DNA from: Chromatiaceae bacterium
GTDB taxonomy: Bacteria > Pseudomonadota > Gammaproteobacteria > Chromatiales > Chromatiaceae
Direction of reading: 5' to 3'
Assembly (NCBI GenBank): GCA_013426805.1
Contig: JACDZG010000001.1
Span: 162,107-226,106, forward strand
Length of the DNA stretch: 64,000 nt
Shown: in pieces, positions 27,022-35,338 of the stretch
Numbering within the stretch: position 1 is the stretch's first letter
Layout: each line of letters begins with the position of its first letter
Made by a program: the position numbers and the translations under genes
Notes under the pieces: model-generated
The model's database searches: none
What the model was told of the DNA's origin: nothing
What the model saw: the letters and a program-made list of their open reading frames with translations, nothing else

Positions 27022-28320
27022 ATGCGCGTGTCGTTGAACCGGACGCTGTTCTTAGGTATTGCGGCAGTTGCTATTATCGCCGCGCTGCCGCCGTTGTTGG
27101 CACCACCACCGTCATTGATCGATCTGCATCTGGTGACGCGAGGCTCGATGCAAGTGAGTGTCGCGGAGGAGGGACGAACCCGCGTCAAGGACATCTATAC
27201 CGTCTCCGCTCCGATCTCCGGACGACTGCAGCGTGTCGAGCTTGATGCGGGTGATCCGGTCGAGGCGGGCGTCACGGTACTGACCCAAATCGTCGCGCCA
27301 CAGCCGCGCTTTCACGATCTACGTGAGACCACCGAATTGCAGGCACGCCTCGCCTCGGCCGAAGCGCAACGCGACCTGGCCGCGGCCGATATTGAGCGGG
27401 CAAGAGCGGAACTTGCCTTTGCCGAGGCAGATTTGGCGCGCAATCAGGAGTTGGCGAACAAGGGGGCGGCGGCACGACGCGCACACGAACTGGCACAGAT
27501 GGACATGCGCACCAAGCGCGCCGCGCTGGTAGTAGCGCAAAACAACCTGGCGGCAAAGACCGCTGAGGTGGCCGTGGCCAAGGCGGAGTTACTCGCTCCC
27601 GATCGGGGAATAACTGATTTACCAATTGCACTTGACCGCAATGGGATCAATGCCGCCGCACTCTACCCGGCGTCGGAATTACCGGCGAGCCCGCCGACAA
27701 GCCCGGTGTTGGCGCCGATAAGCGGGGTACTCTTGCGCAAAATCGTCGAGAGCGAGACGTCGGTCACTGTTGGCGACTCGTTATTCGATCTAGGTGATCC
27801 GACCAAGCTGGAGGTGCTGATCGAGATGTTGTCGGAGGACGCCGTGAAAGTGCAGGTTGGCGCCGTCGCGCTGCTGAACGGCACCGGTATTGACAGCGAC
27901 CTTCACGGCATCGTGCGTCGCGTCGAGCCCTATGGCTTCACTAAGGTCTCCGCCTTGGGCATTGAGGAGCAGCGAGTCAACGTCATCGTCGATTTCAGCG
28001 ATTACGCTCCCGTCTGGCAGCGACTCGGTCATGGCTACCGCGTCGACGTTTCGATTGTGGTGTGGCAGGCCGCGGACGTTCTCAAGGTGCCGCTGGGCGC
28101 CTTGTTTCGCCAACGCAATAACTGGTTTGTTTATGTGCTCGAAGCGGATGACTCGGTATCAAGCCGGGCGGTCGAGATCGGCCACACCAACAGCCTCGAG
28201 GCCGAGGTACTCGCGGGCTTGAACGACGGCGCCAGGGTCATTCTCCATCCCAGCGATCAGATCGCGGACGGCACGCGGGTGACACCGCGCGCGCTGCCGG
28301 ATGGGGACGACACCCGGTAA
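27022..28320 (+). CDS. HlyD/MFP-family periplasmic adaptor
   Basis: The start is ATG 27022, seven bases after the permease stop, with AAGGGA upstream. The product is 432 residues. An N-terminal membrane anchor (LFLGIAAVAIIAALPPLLA) is followed by a lipoyl-like half-motif (GRLQRVELDAGDPVEAGVTV). A long coiled coil follows (~100-190, rich in Ala, Glu and Arg: ARLASAEAQRDLAAADIERA). The second lipoyl half is LAPISGVLLRKIVESETSV, followed by beta-barrel and membrane-proximal domains. Such adaptors connect inner-membrane MacB-type transporters to a TolC-like outer-membrane channel. No outer-membrane channel gene is present in the island. This is the last gene of the cluster. Confidence 0.9.
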   Translation: MRVSLNRTLFLGIAAVAIIAALPPLLAPPPSLIDLHLVTRGSMQVSVAEEGRTRVKDIYTVSAPISGRLQRVELDAGDPVEAGVTVLTQIVAPQPRFHDLRETTELQARLASAEAQRDLAAADIERARAELAFAEADLARNQELANKGAAARRAHELAQMDMRTKRAALVVAQNNLAAKTAEVAVAKAELLAPDRGITDLPIALDRNGINAAALYPASELPASPPTSPVLAPISGVLLRKIVESETSVTVGDSLFDLGDPTKLEVLIEMLSEDAVKVQVGAVALLNGTGIDSDLHGIVRRVEPYGFTKVSALGIEEQRVNVIVDFSDYAPVWQRLGHGYRVDVSIVVWQAADVLKVPLGALFRQRNNWFVYVLEADDSVSSRAVEIGHTNSLEAEVLAGLNDGARVILHPSDQIADGTRVTPRALPDGDDTR

Positions 28321-28370
28321 ACGCCGAAACCTAGCTGGTCATGGTCGTTGCCTGGATCCAGCGGCCCCCG

Positions 28371-28398
28371 TTGACACCGCGTGAAGCGGGCGTAGACT
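28371..28398 (+). promoter_or_regulatory. Sigma70-type promoter cut off from its gene by the IS66 insertion
   Basis: TTGACA (28371-28376) and TAGACT (28393-28398) are 16 bp apart. The IS66 target duplication starts at the very next base, 28399, where the first transcribed bases would be. With the insertion removed, this promoter would lie ~150 bp upstream of the lipoprotein gene at 30302. Confidence 0.6.
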
Positions 28399-28406
28399 GA
28401 GCGCCG

Positions 28407-30147
28407 GTACTCGTTCAGACCCCCCACCTCAACACAGCGATCTGCGAGACATTGGCGAGCGATCGTGGCAACATAGTGCACCAAGACCCTAGGTTTCTGA
28501 GACCGCCTGCGAACGCGCGAGACGTGACGTGAAGCTCAGCCAGCACGATCTGCGACAGCTAGACGACGGGTACCTGCAGCGCCTGCCAGAGGCGGCGTTG
28601 CGGGCGCTGTCGTTGACGTTGTTGGCGGATCTGAAGGAAGCGCAAGAACGCCTGCAGCAGAATCCGAACAACAGTTCCCGACCGCCGAGCAGTCGTGCGC
28701 CCTGGGATCGCCCGGGGGTGGACGCGACCGCGGCCTCGGACACCGACGCGGACGAGGACGACGCGGTCGCGCCGTCGCGCGACGCCACCGCGCGGGACGA
28801 CGACCGTGCGGCGGACGCCGCCGCTGAGCCACCGGGCGCCCCGCCGTCGGGCGACCCCACACCACCGCCCGAGCGTCCGAAGCGCAAGCCGGGCAAGCAG
28901 CCCGGGACGCCGGGTGTGGGGCGCACGCAGGTCTTCACCGCGCACGCCACTGAGGAGCATCGTCCCACGGCCTGTCACGGCTGTCAGGCGTCGCTCGCGG
29001 CGGCCGCGGCCGTCTGCTACACCGGGTTTCAATCGCTCGATCTGGTCTGGGGTGACCCCAAGGAGCCGGGTGTGCGGCTGCGCGTGGTCGATCACCGCTT
29101 CTTTGAGGCGGGCTGCGACGCCTGCGGGCACCACACCCGCGAGCAGCCCATGCAGGTCGCGGACGACCCCACGCTGGAGGGCGTCCAACTGCGCGAATGG
29201 CGGCTGGTCGGCCCGGGGCTGGCGACCTTGATCGTCGCGTTGAGCCTGCGCTTTCGCCTCTCGCGGGCGCGCATCCACGAATTCCTTGACGACTGGTTGG
29301 GGGTGCACCTGAGCATCGGGACCATCCACCAGACGCTGCACGAGGCCGCCGCGGTGGTGGCACCGGTCGAAGCGACCCTGCTGGCCGACATCCAAGACAG
29401 CGGCTTGCTGCACGCGGATGAGACCTCCTGGCCGCAACAGGAGCAAGACCGCTGGCTGTGGGTCTTCCTCACGGCGACCACGACCCTGTATGTCATCGCC
29501 GGACGCGGCAAGGCCACGGTCACGCAGGTGCTGGACGGCTTCACCGGGTGGCTGATGAGCGATGGCTGGTTCTCCTACCGCGGGTATGCGCGCCGCCTGC
29601 GCTGCTGGGCGCACCTGCTGCGCAAAGCACAAGGACTGGTGGAATGTTACGACGCCGACGGCCGGGCCTTTGGTCACCTGGTCCGCACCACGCTGGAAAC
29701 CTTGATGGCGGCGATCTACGCGGCCCGCGAGGACCCACCACCCGACGGCGCGGCGGTGGACCTGCCCCGCGCCTATGCCCAGGAGCTGCAGACCTTGCGC
29801 CGGGCGGTCGCGGCGCATCTCGGGCATCGCCATGACAAGACCAAGGCCTTGGCCGTTGAGTTCTTCAACGACTGGGACGCCATCTTCCGCGTGCTTGAGC
29901 ACCCGCAACTGCCGTTGACCAACAACGCGGCCGAGCGTGCGCTGCGCCATTGGGTTATCGCCCGACGCCTTAGCCATGGCACCCGCACTGCTGTTGGCTC
30001 CCGGGCCTTCACCCTGCTGGCCAGTGTCATCGACACCTGTCGGCAACGCCGAAACTCGCCCTGGACCTACCTGGTCAAGGCGATCACCGACCGGCGGCAG
30101 GGATTGCCACTGGCCCCCCTGCCGCAGGTGGGGGTCTGAACGATTAC
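28407..30147 (+). mobile_element. Complete IS66-family insertion sequence (ISBst12-like, single transposase gene)
   Basis: The element is 1741 bp. Left end GTACTCGTTCAGACCCCCCA (from 28407) matches the complement of the right end, GTAATCGTTCAGACCCCCAC (up to 30147), with one mismatch and one length difference; GTA-type tips are typical of IS66. Direct 8-bp repeats GAGCGCCG flank it at 28399-28406 and 30148-30155, the usual IS66 duplication length. Only a TnpC-type transposase is present, as in the ISBst12 subgroup, which lacks tnpA and tnpB. Intact ends, an intact target duplication and an open frame point to a recent insertion. Confidence 0.92.
28529..30139 (+). CDS. IS66-family transposase (TnpC-type)
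   Basis: 536 residues starting at GTG 28529. The N-terminus is helical (leucine-rich, then ERLQQNPNNSSRPPSS), typical for IS66. A low-complexity Asp/Ala/Pro-rich segment follows (~55-120). A Zn-finger-like region has CHGCQASL and CDACGHHT. The DDE catalytic core has LLHADETSWP (first Asp), MSDGWFSYR (second Asp), and PLTNNAAERALRHW (Glu), in normal order. The C-terminal IS66 tail (SVIDTCRQRRNSPWTYL) is present. The TGA stop lies inside the right terminal repeat. The gene is intact, so the element may still be active. Confidence 0.95.
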   Translation: MKLSQHDLRQLDDGYLQRLPEAALRALSLTLLADLKEAQERLQQNPNNSSRPPSSRAPWDRPGVDATAASDTDADEDDAVAPSRDATARDDDRAADAAAEPPGAPPSGDPTPPPERPKRKPGKQPGTPGVGRTQVFTAHATEEHRPTACHGCQASLAAAAAVCYTGFQSLDLVWGDPKEPGVRLRVVDHRFFEAGCDACGHHTREQPMQVADDPTLEGVQLREWRLVGPGLATLIVALSLRFRLSRARIHEFLDDWLGVHLSIGTIHQTLHEAAAVVAPVEATLLADIQDSGLLHADETSWPQQEQDRWLWVFLTATTTLYVIAGRGKATVTQVLDGFTGWLMSDGWFSYRGYARRLRCWAHLLRKAQGLVECYDADGRAFGHLVRTTLETLMAAIYAAREDPPPDGAAVDLPRAYAQELQTLRRAVAAHLGHRHDKTKALAVEFFNDWDAIFRVLEHPQLPLTNNAAERALRHWVIARRLSHGTRTAVGSRAFTLLASVIDTCRQRRNSPWTYLVKAITDRRQGLPLAPLPQVGV

Positions 30148-30301
30148 GAGCGCCGCACCGCATTTGCGGCGGTGTATTCTCCGACCTCGATCAGCCTTCC
30201 GGCCAAGCCCGACAGGCACGGGCGGGGCTGCCCTGGTCCCGCATCAAGGGGCTGGCCCTGATCGAGCCCCCCTCTTCCATCATTGCCGCAGGACGATTGA
30301 A

Positions 30302-30715
30302 ATGACTATGAACCACCTCGCCGCCGCACTGCAACGCTTCGTCGTGATCGCGCTCCTGGCGCTCGCCGCGGGCTGCGCCAGTGATTTTTAGGAAAAAGAG
30401 AATCTGGCCGTCGCCGCCGGTTTCAAGGCGATTACCCCCACCAAACCCGATCAGGCGGCACTGCTCTCGACGCTGCCGGCCGATCAAGTCACCCAGGTCA
30501 CCTATCAGGGCAAGATCTATTACGTCCTGCCTGACGTCAAGAACAACCAGGCCTTCGTCGGCGGACCCAAGCAGTATCAGACCTACCAGCAACTGCGTCT
30601 GGCCAGACAGATCAGCAACGAAAACCTGGAGGCCGCCGAGATGAATCAGGCGGCCGCGATGAACTGGGGTGCCTGGGGCGGATGGGGCGGTCTGGGCGGC
30701 CCCGGCTGGTATTGA
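30302..30715 (+). pseudogene. Small lipoprotein gene with an in-frame stop and a displaced promoter
   Basis: ATG 30302 opens a lipoprotein signal with lipobox LAAGC (VVIALLALAAGCASDF). A TAG at 30389-30391 interrupts the frame after residue 29. The same frame continues without another stop to TGA 30713-30715: EKENLAVAAGFKAITPTKPD, VTYQGKIYYVLPDVKNNQAF, YQTYQQLRLARQISNENLEA and a Gly/Trp-rich end (NWGAWGGWGG). With the stop ignored the protein has 137 residues. It looks like a known type of uncharacterised envelope lipoprotein, but I do not recognise a named family. The IS66 insertion separates it from a promoter at 28371-28398. Both lesions suggest loss of function. Confidence 0.75.
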
Positions 30716-30785
30716 TCGGCACGGACCGGCGATCCTGACCTGCACTCGGGCCAGGAGCGCCGCTCCGGCCGGATCGATCGGAATT

Positions 30786-30846
30786 GTCCACAGATGACAC
30801 AGATGTTCACAGATGAAGAAACATCTGTGGCGATCTGTGGATTATC
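30786..30846. repeat. Short dispersed palindromic element, copy 3
   Basis: GTCCACAGATGACACAGATG to ATCTGTGGAT: the same design as 1532-1600 and 5842-5902 but slightly shorter inside. It lies between the lipoprotein remnant and the 3' end of rnr. Confidence 0.7.
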
Positions 30847-30895
30847 CAAAATCCGGCAATTGGTCGCGCAAAGACACGAATGACACGACGACCCT

Positions 30896-33163
30896 TCAGG
30901 TCTTGCGCCGCCGTCCGGAGCGCGCCGCGCGCGGCTCCTCGGCCGGCGGCGGCGCCAGCACGAAATCGATCTTGCGATCGTCCAGATTGACCGCCGCCAC
31001 CTGAATCCGCAGCCGGTCGCCCAGGCGATACACCGTACCGGTGCGCTCGCCGGCCAGCCGGTGACCAATCGGGTCGAAGTGATAATAGTCGTTGTCCAGC
31101 GCGGTGATGTGCACCAGACCATCGACATGGATGTCATCGAGTTGAACGAAAATGCCGAAGGAGGTCACGCTGGTGATGAGCCCCTCGAACTGCTCGCCCA
31201 GCTTGTCCTGCATGAACTCGCATTTCAGCCAGTCATTGGCGTCGCGGGTCGCCTCATCGGCGCGCCGCTCGGTGCCTGAGCAGTGCTCACCGATCTGCTG
31301 AAGATCGGACTTGGCGTAATCCAGATCCGCCGGCGCGCCGCCGTCGAGCAGGTGCTTGATGATGCGGTGGACGATCAAATCCGGATAGCGGCGGATCGGC
31401 GAGGTGAAATGCGTATAGGCCGCATAAGCCAGGCCGAAATGACCCAGGTTATCCGCGCTGTACATGGCCTGCTGCATGGAGCGCAGCAGTACGGTCTGGA
31501 TCAGTTGGCGGTCCGGACGATCCTTGATCTCGAGCAGTAACTGGGCATAGTCGGCGGCGGTCGGCTTGGCCCCGCCCGGCAGCTTGAGCGCGAGCTGACC
31601 CAGAAACTCGCGCAGATCGTTGAGCTTCTCCTCGCTCGGCAGGTCATGGATGCGGTAGAGCGCCGCGATCTTCTTGCGCTCGAACAGCCGCGCCGCCGCC
31701 ACGTTGGCGGCCAGCATGCACTCCTCGATCAGCCGATGGGCATCGTTGCGGATCACCGGCACCACCGCGGCGATGCGCCCCTGCTCGTTGAACTCGAACT
31801 TGGTCTCGATCGAGTCGAATTCGATGGCGCCGCGCGCCGCGCGGGCGGTATGCAGCGCCTGATACAGAGCATAGAGTTCGTGCAGATGCGGCAACAGCTT
31901 GGCGTGACGGACGCACAAATCCGGGTCGCCGTCCACGATCATCGCCGCCACCTGATCATAGGTGAGGCGCGCCTGCGAGCGCATCACCGCTGCATAGAAC
32001 CGGGTGCGGGTGACCTTGCCCTCGAAATCAATGTACAACTCGGCGGTCATGCACAGCCGATCCACCTCCGGGTTCAGCGAGCAGAGCCCGTTGGACAGGA
32101 TCTCCGGCAGCATGGGGATGACGCGGTCCGGGAAATAGACCGAGTTGCCGCGCGCATAAGCCTCGCGGTCCAAGGCGGTGCCGGGGACCACATAAGCCGA
32201 GACATCGGCGATCGAGACCAGCAGCTTCCAGCCCTTGGGCTTGCGCTCGCAATACACGGCGTCGTCGAAGTCGCGGGCATCGGCCCCGTCGATGGTCACC
32301 AGCGGGAGTTTGCGCAGATCCATGCGGCCGGCCTTCGCCGCCTCGGGCACCTCCGGGGTCAGCGCCGCGATCTCGGCCTCGACCTCGGCCGGCCATTCCA
32401 CCGGTAAATCGTGGGCGCGGATGGCGATGTCGGTTTCCATGCCGGCAGCCATATGGTCGCCCAGCACCTCGGCGATGCGGCCGATCGGCGGCGTACGCAC
32501 CGTCGGCTGATCGGTGATCTCGGCAACCACGATCTGGCCCTGCATCGCGCCGCCCAGACGGTCACTGGGGATGATGATGTCGTGCGCGAGCCGCTTGTTG
32601 TCCGCCGCCACGAAACCTACGCCGCCCTCCTGATAGAGCCGCCCCACTACGGTGCGGGTGTTGCGCTCCAGGGTTTCGACCAGCGACCCCTCCAGACGCC
32701 CGCGCCGGTCGCGCCCGCTCACCCGCACCACCACCCGGTCGCCGTGGAACAGCGCCTTCATGTCCTTGGGATACAGATAGAGATCATCGCCGCCCTCATC
32801 GGGGCGCACGAAGCCGAAGCCGTCCGGGTGTCCGATCACCCGCCCCACGATCAGATCGCGGTGATTGACGATGCAGAAAGCGTGCTTACGATTGCGCAGG
32901 AGCTGACCGTCACGGACCATGGCCCCCAGCCGACGTTCGAGCGCCACCAGATCCTCGGCGGCGGTCAGATCCAAGATCCGGGCGAGTTCCGGCAGTTCCA
33001 GCGGGGTGCCTTGCGCGGCGAGGGTTTCGAGGATGAACTCCCGGCTCGGGATCGGGTTCTCGTACTTCTTCGCCTCGCGTTGGCGATGCGGGTCCTTATC
33101 GCGGGCGGTCCGGCTCGGGGGCGGGGTTTCGGTCTGCTCGGGGGTCGTTTTGCGTCTTGCCAC
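30896..33163 (-). CDS. rnr: Ribonuclease R (3'-5' exoribonuclease)
   Basis: 755 residues from GTG 33163. The order is as in RNase R. A basic N-terminus and a winged-helix region (ILETLAAQGTPLELPELARI) come first. Two cold-shock domains follow (~90-245; VIGHPDGFGFVRPDEGGDDL). The RNB catalytic domain (~280-600) has DARDFDDAVYCERKPKGWKL with the metal-binding Asp cluster, and YTHFTSPIRRYPDLIVHRII. An S1 domain is at ~650-735 (FEGLITSVTSFGIFVQLDD). The lysine/arginine-rich tail is short. It degrades structured RNA, including rRNA and mRNA fragments, in the cytoplasm. The usual partner rlmB is not next to it. tRNA-Leu lies divergently upstream. Confidence 0.96.
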   Translation of the reverse strand: MARRKTTPEQTETPPPSRTARDKDPHRQREAKKYENPIPSREFILETLAAQGTPLELPELARILDLTAAEDLVALERRLGAMVRDGQLLRNRKHAFCIVNHRDLIVGRVIGHPDGFGFVRPDEGGDDLYLYPKDMKALFHGDRVVVRVSGRDRRGRLEGSLVETLERNTRTVVGRLYQEGGVGFVAADNKRLAHDIIIPSDRLGGAMQGQIVVAEITDQPTVRTPPIGRIAEVLGDHMAAGMETDIAIRAHDLPVEWPAEVEAEIAALTPEVPEAAKAGRMDLRKLPLVTIDGADARDFDDAVYCERKPKGWKLLVSIADVSAYVVPGTALDREAYARGNSVYFPDRVIPMLPEILSNGLCSLNPEVDRLCMTAELYIDFEGKVTRTRFYAAVMRSQARLTYDQVAAMIVDGDPDLCVRHAKLLPHLHELYALYQALHTARAARGAIEFDSIETKFEFNEQGRIAAVVPVIRNDAHRLIEECMLAANVAAARLFERKKIAALYRIHDLPSEEKLNDLREFLGQLALKLPGGAKPTAADYAQLLLEIKDRPDRQLIQTVLLRSMQQAMYSADNLGHFGLAYAAYTHFTSPIRRYPDLIVHRIIKHLLDGGAPADLDYAKSDLQQIGEHCSGTERRADEATRDANDWLKCEFMQDKLGEQFEGLITSVTSFGIFVQLDDIHVDGLVHITALDNDYYHFDPIGHRLAGERTGTVYRLGDRLRIQVAAVNLDDRKIDFVLAPPPAEEPRAARSGRRRKT

Positions 33164-33214
33164 GTGGTGTTACTGACTCTGCGCTGAATATTGTCTAAGC
33201 CTCGTAGTGTACCG

Positions 33215-33243
33215 TTGACACGGCGCCCTTGTCTCACTAAGAT
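33215..33243 (+). promoter_or_regulatory. Stable-RNA-type promoter for tRNA-Leu
   Basis: TTGACA (33215-33220), 17 bp, TAAGAT (33238-33243), followed by a GC-rich discriminator GCGCGCTCCCGG. This arrangement is typical of stringently controlled tRNA/rRNA promoters. The tRNA begins ~50 bp downstream. Confidence 0.75.
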
Positions 33244-33293
33244 GCGCGCTCCCGGTCACAGTCAGCCTTCGGGCCGATCGACCGCCGGGATAA

Positions 33294-33378
33294 GCCGAGG
33301 TGGCGGAATTGGTAGACGCGCTAGTTTCAGGTATTAGTGGGGCGACCCGTGGAGGTTCGAGTCCTCTCCTCGGCACCA
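33294..33378 (+). tRNA. tRNA-Leu, anticodon CAG
   Basis: The acceptor stem GCCGAGG (33294-33300) pairs with CCTCGGC (33368-33374), followed by A and an encoded CCA. The D-arm is TGGCGGAATTGGTAGACGCG. The anticodon arm is CTAGT-TTCAGGT-ATTAG with CAG in the loop. The variable arm is short for class II, and the T-arm is GGAGGTTCGAGTCCTCT. It decodes CUG. It has its own promoter and terminator, so it is a single-gene transcription unit. Confidence 0.97.
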
Positions 33379-33414
33379 ATCGTTGATCAGCCATCCAACT
33401 GATCAAAAAACAAG

Positions 33415-33446
33415 AAAAGGCGCTGTTTGCACAGCGCCTTTTTTTG
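33415..33446 (+). terminator. Rho-independent terminator after tRNA-Leu
   Basis: A 10-bp perfect stem AAGGCGCTGT (33417-33426) / ACAGCGCCTT (33431-33440) with loop TTGC is preceded by an A-tract and followed by TTTTTTTG. This is a strong, possibly bidirectional terminator 36 bp after the tRNA. It would also face the convergent Uma2 gene. Confidence 0.9.
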
Positions 33447-33542
33447 TTTCCGGCGGACCGTCCCGGTCCGCTTTCCGAGCACTCACCGCATCCTACGTGC
33501 TCCGGGCGCAGATACCGCCGCGGTCCGCACACCCCAGGAGGT

Positions 33543-34226
33543 TCAAGGCTCGAAGCCCAGGGCACGCAACCGCTCGGCCAGTTGCTCCGCACGCGCGTGT
33601 TCCTGCTCGGCACGGGCACGCTCCTGCTCGGCACGCGCCGCCTCATCGCGCAAGCGCGCGGCCAGTTCGACCGAGGTCAAGAACGGTTGCCCCTGCGGAT
33701 CAAAAATCTCCAGTGTCTCGCCGCTCAACGCAAAGCGGATACCCAGCCGCGGGCTGACCCAGCCCTTCAAGTGCGACATCCGCCGCAGCCGCCCCTCCTG
33801 GCGCAGCCAAATCTCCAGCGTGTTGGCGGACGGATCGTAGACGTAGTATTCCTCGACCCCGTAGGTGTCGTAATAGGCCAGCTTATCGGCCATCTCCTTG
33901 AGACTGTTCGCCGGCGAGAGGATCTCGAACACCACCTGGGGGGCGATACCACCCTCTTCCCACTGCTTGTAACAGCCCCGGCGGCCCTTGGGCCGGCCGA
34001 TGGCGACCATCACGTCCGGGGCCACCGGGCCGGCGATCCGGCGATCCGGGACCGGATACCAGAAGAGATCCCCGGCGACAAAGACCCGCGGGTCCTGCGC
34101 AAAGCGAATCTCAAGGTTCTCTTTGATCTTGACCAGCCACTCATACTGCTCGGTGTTCTCCGCCATGGGCTCGCCGTCGCTCTCCGGATAGGGGTCATCG
34201 GGGTCGAAATGCGCGAGGGGATTCAT
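33543..34226 (-). CDS. Uma2-family (DUF820) PD-(D/E)XK endonuclease, copy 1
   Basis: 227 residues. The Uma2 core shows APDVMVAIGRP (Asp), VVFEILSPANSLKEMADKLA (Glu and Lys of the nuclease site) and YDTYGVEEYYVYDPSANTLE. The C-terminus is a short charged coiled coil (RAEQERARAEQEHARAEQLA). Uma2 proteins are widespread, often multicopy, and presumed to be restriction-like nucleases; the exact role is unknown. Almost the same protein is encoded 1003 bp away at 34420-35229, with near-identical DNA over the core, so duplication is recent. Palindromic repeats flank both copies. Confidence 0.88.
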   Translation of the reverse strand: MNPLAHFDPDDPYPESDGEPMAENTEQYEWLVKIKENLEIRFAQDPRVFVAGDLFWYPVPDRRIAGPVAPDVMVAIGRPKGRRGCYKQWEEGGIAPQVVFEILSPANSLKEMADKLAYYDTYGVEEYYVYDPSANTLEIWLRQEGRLRRMSHLKGWVSPRLGIRFALSGETLEIFDPQGQPFLTSVELAARLRDEAARAEQERARAEQEHARAEQLAERLRALGFEP

Positions 34227-34296
34227 CGCCGCGGTCCTCCTCTGGGGGTTGGCGTCAGTCGCAAGTGTAACCGAAGGCCGTCACGCGGCAGACCCG

Positions 34297-34371
34297 TAGG
34301 ATGCGGTGAGGAACGAACCGCATCGCAGGTCGTGCGGTCGGTGATGCGGTTCGGGTACTCACCGCATCCTA
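34297..34371. repeat. GGATGCGGTGAG palindrome between the two Uma2 genes
   Basis: TAGGATGCGGTGAG (34297-34310) and CTCACCGCATCCTA (34358-34371) form a perfect 14-bp inverted repeat. With small mismatches the pairing extends inward through GAACCGCATC/GATGCGGTTC to ~28 bp. Single arms or variants occur at 4143, 33481, 35459, 63457-63590 and 63643. Confidence 0.75.
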
Positions 34372-34419
34372 ACGCGCTGCGGGCGCAGATACCGCCGCGG
34401 TCGGCGCACCCCAGAAAGT

Positions 34420-35229
34420 TCAAGGCTCGAACCCCAGGGCACGCAACCGCTCGGCCAGTTGCTCCGCACGCGCGTGTTCCTGCTCGGCGCGGGCTCGCTC
34501 CTGCGCGGCGCACGCGCGCTCCTCCTCGGCACGCGCACGCTCCTCCTCGGCACGCGCACGCTCCTCCTCGGCGCGCGCACGCTCCTCCTCGGCGCGCGCA
34601 CGCTCCTCCTCGGCGCGCGCACGCTCCAGCGCGGCACGCGCCGCCTCATCGCGCAGGCGCGCGGCCAGTTCGACCGAGGTCAAGAACGGTTGCCCCTGCG
34701 GATCAAAAATCTCCAGTGTCTCGCCGCTCAACGCAAAGCGGATACCCAGCCGCGGGCTGACCCAGCCCTTCAAGTGCGACATCCGCCGCAGCCGCCCCTC
34801 CTGGCGCAGCCAAATCTCCAGCGTGTTGGCGGACGGATCGTAGACGTAGTATTCCTCGACCCCGTAGGTGTCGTAATAGGCCAGCTTATCGGCCATCTCC
34901 TTGAGACTGTTCGCCGGCGAGAGGATCTCGAACACCACCTGGGGGGCGATACCACCCTCTTCCCACTGCTTGTAACAGCCCCGGCGGCCCTTGGGCCGGC
35001 CGATGGCGACCATCACGTCCGGGGCCACCGGGCCGGCGATCCGGCGATCCGGGACCGGATACCAGAAGAGATCCCCGGCGACAAAGACCCGCGGGTCCTG
35101 CGCAAAGCGAATCTCAAGGTTCTCTTTGATCTTGACCAGCCACTCATACTGCTCGGTGTTCTCCGCCATGGGCTCGCCGTCGCTCTCCGGATAGGGGTCA
35201 TCGGGGTCGAAATGCGCGAGGGGATTCAT
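34420..35229 (-). CDS. Uma2-family (DUF820) PD-(D/E)XK endonuclease, copy 2 with expanded coiled coil
   Basis: 269 residues. The first ~190 residues match copy 1, including APDVMVAIGRP and VVFEILSPANSLKEMADKLA. The difference lies in the C-terminal coil: RAEEERA is repeated about five times (RARAEEERARAEEERARAEE), encoded by a 21-bp DNA repeat at 34515-34624. It ends with the same LAERLRALGFEP. The tail probably mediates oligomerisation; its length change would alter the coil but not the nuclease core. Upstream, 35280-35460 holds repeats rather than a gene. Confidence 0.88.
   Translation of the reverse strand: MNPLAHFDPDDPYPESDGEPMAENTEQYEWLVKIKENLEIRFAQDPRVFVAGDLFWYPVPDRRIAGPVAPDVMVAIGRPKGRRGCYKQWEEGGIAPQVVFEILSPANSLKEMADKLAYYDTYGVEEYYVYDPSANTLEIWLRQEGRLRRMSHLKGWVSPRLGIRFALSGETLEIFDPQGQPFLTSVELAARLRDEAARAALERARAEEERARAEEERARAEEERARAEEERARAEEERACAAQERARAEQEHARAEQLAERLRALGFEP
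34515..34624. repeat. 21-bp tandem repeat inside Uma2 copy 2
   Basis: About five units of CTCCTCCTCGGCACGCGCAC (period 21, with CAC/CGC variants) encode seven-residue heptads RAEEERA on the minus strand. The unit length keeps the reading frame and the heptad phase. Copy 1 at 33543 lacks the expansion. Confidence 0.85.
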
Positions 35230-35338
35230 CGCCGCGGTCCTCCTCTGGGGGTTGGCGTCAGTCGCAAGTGTAACCGAAGGCCGTCACGCGGCAGACTCCT
35301 AGGGGGTGCGATCCAAAGTGATGTGGTCGCAGATGCGC

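Noticed and set aside
34515..34624. Regular 21-bp repeats considered as a CRISPR array
   Set aside because: There are no spacers. The units are contiguous and encode heptads inside a coding region.
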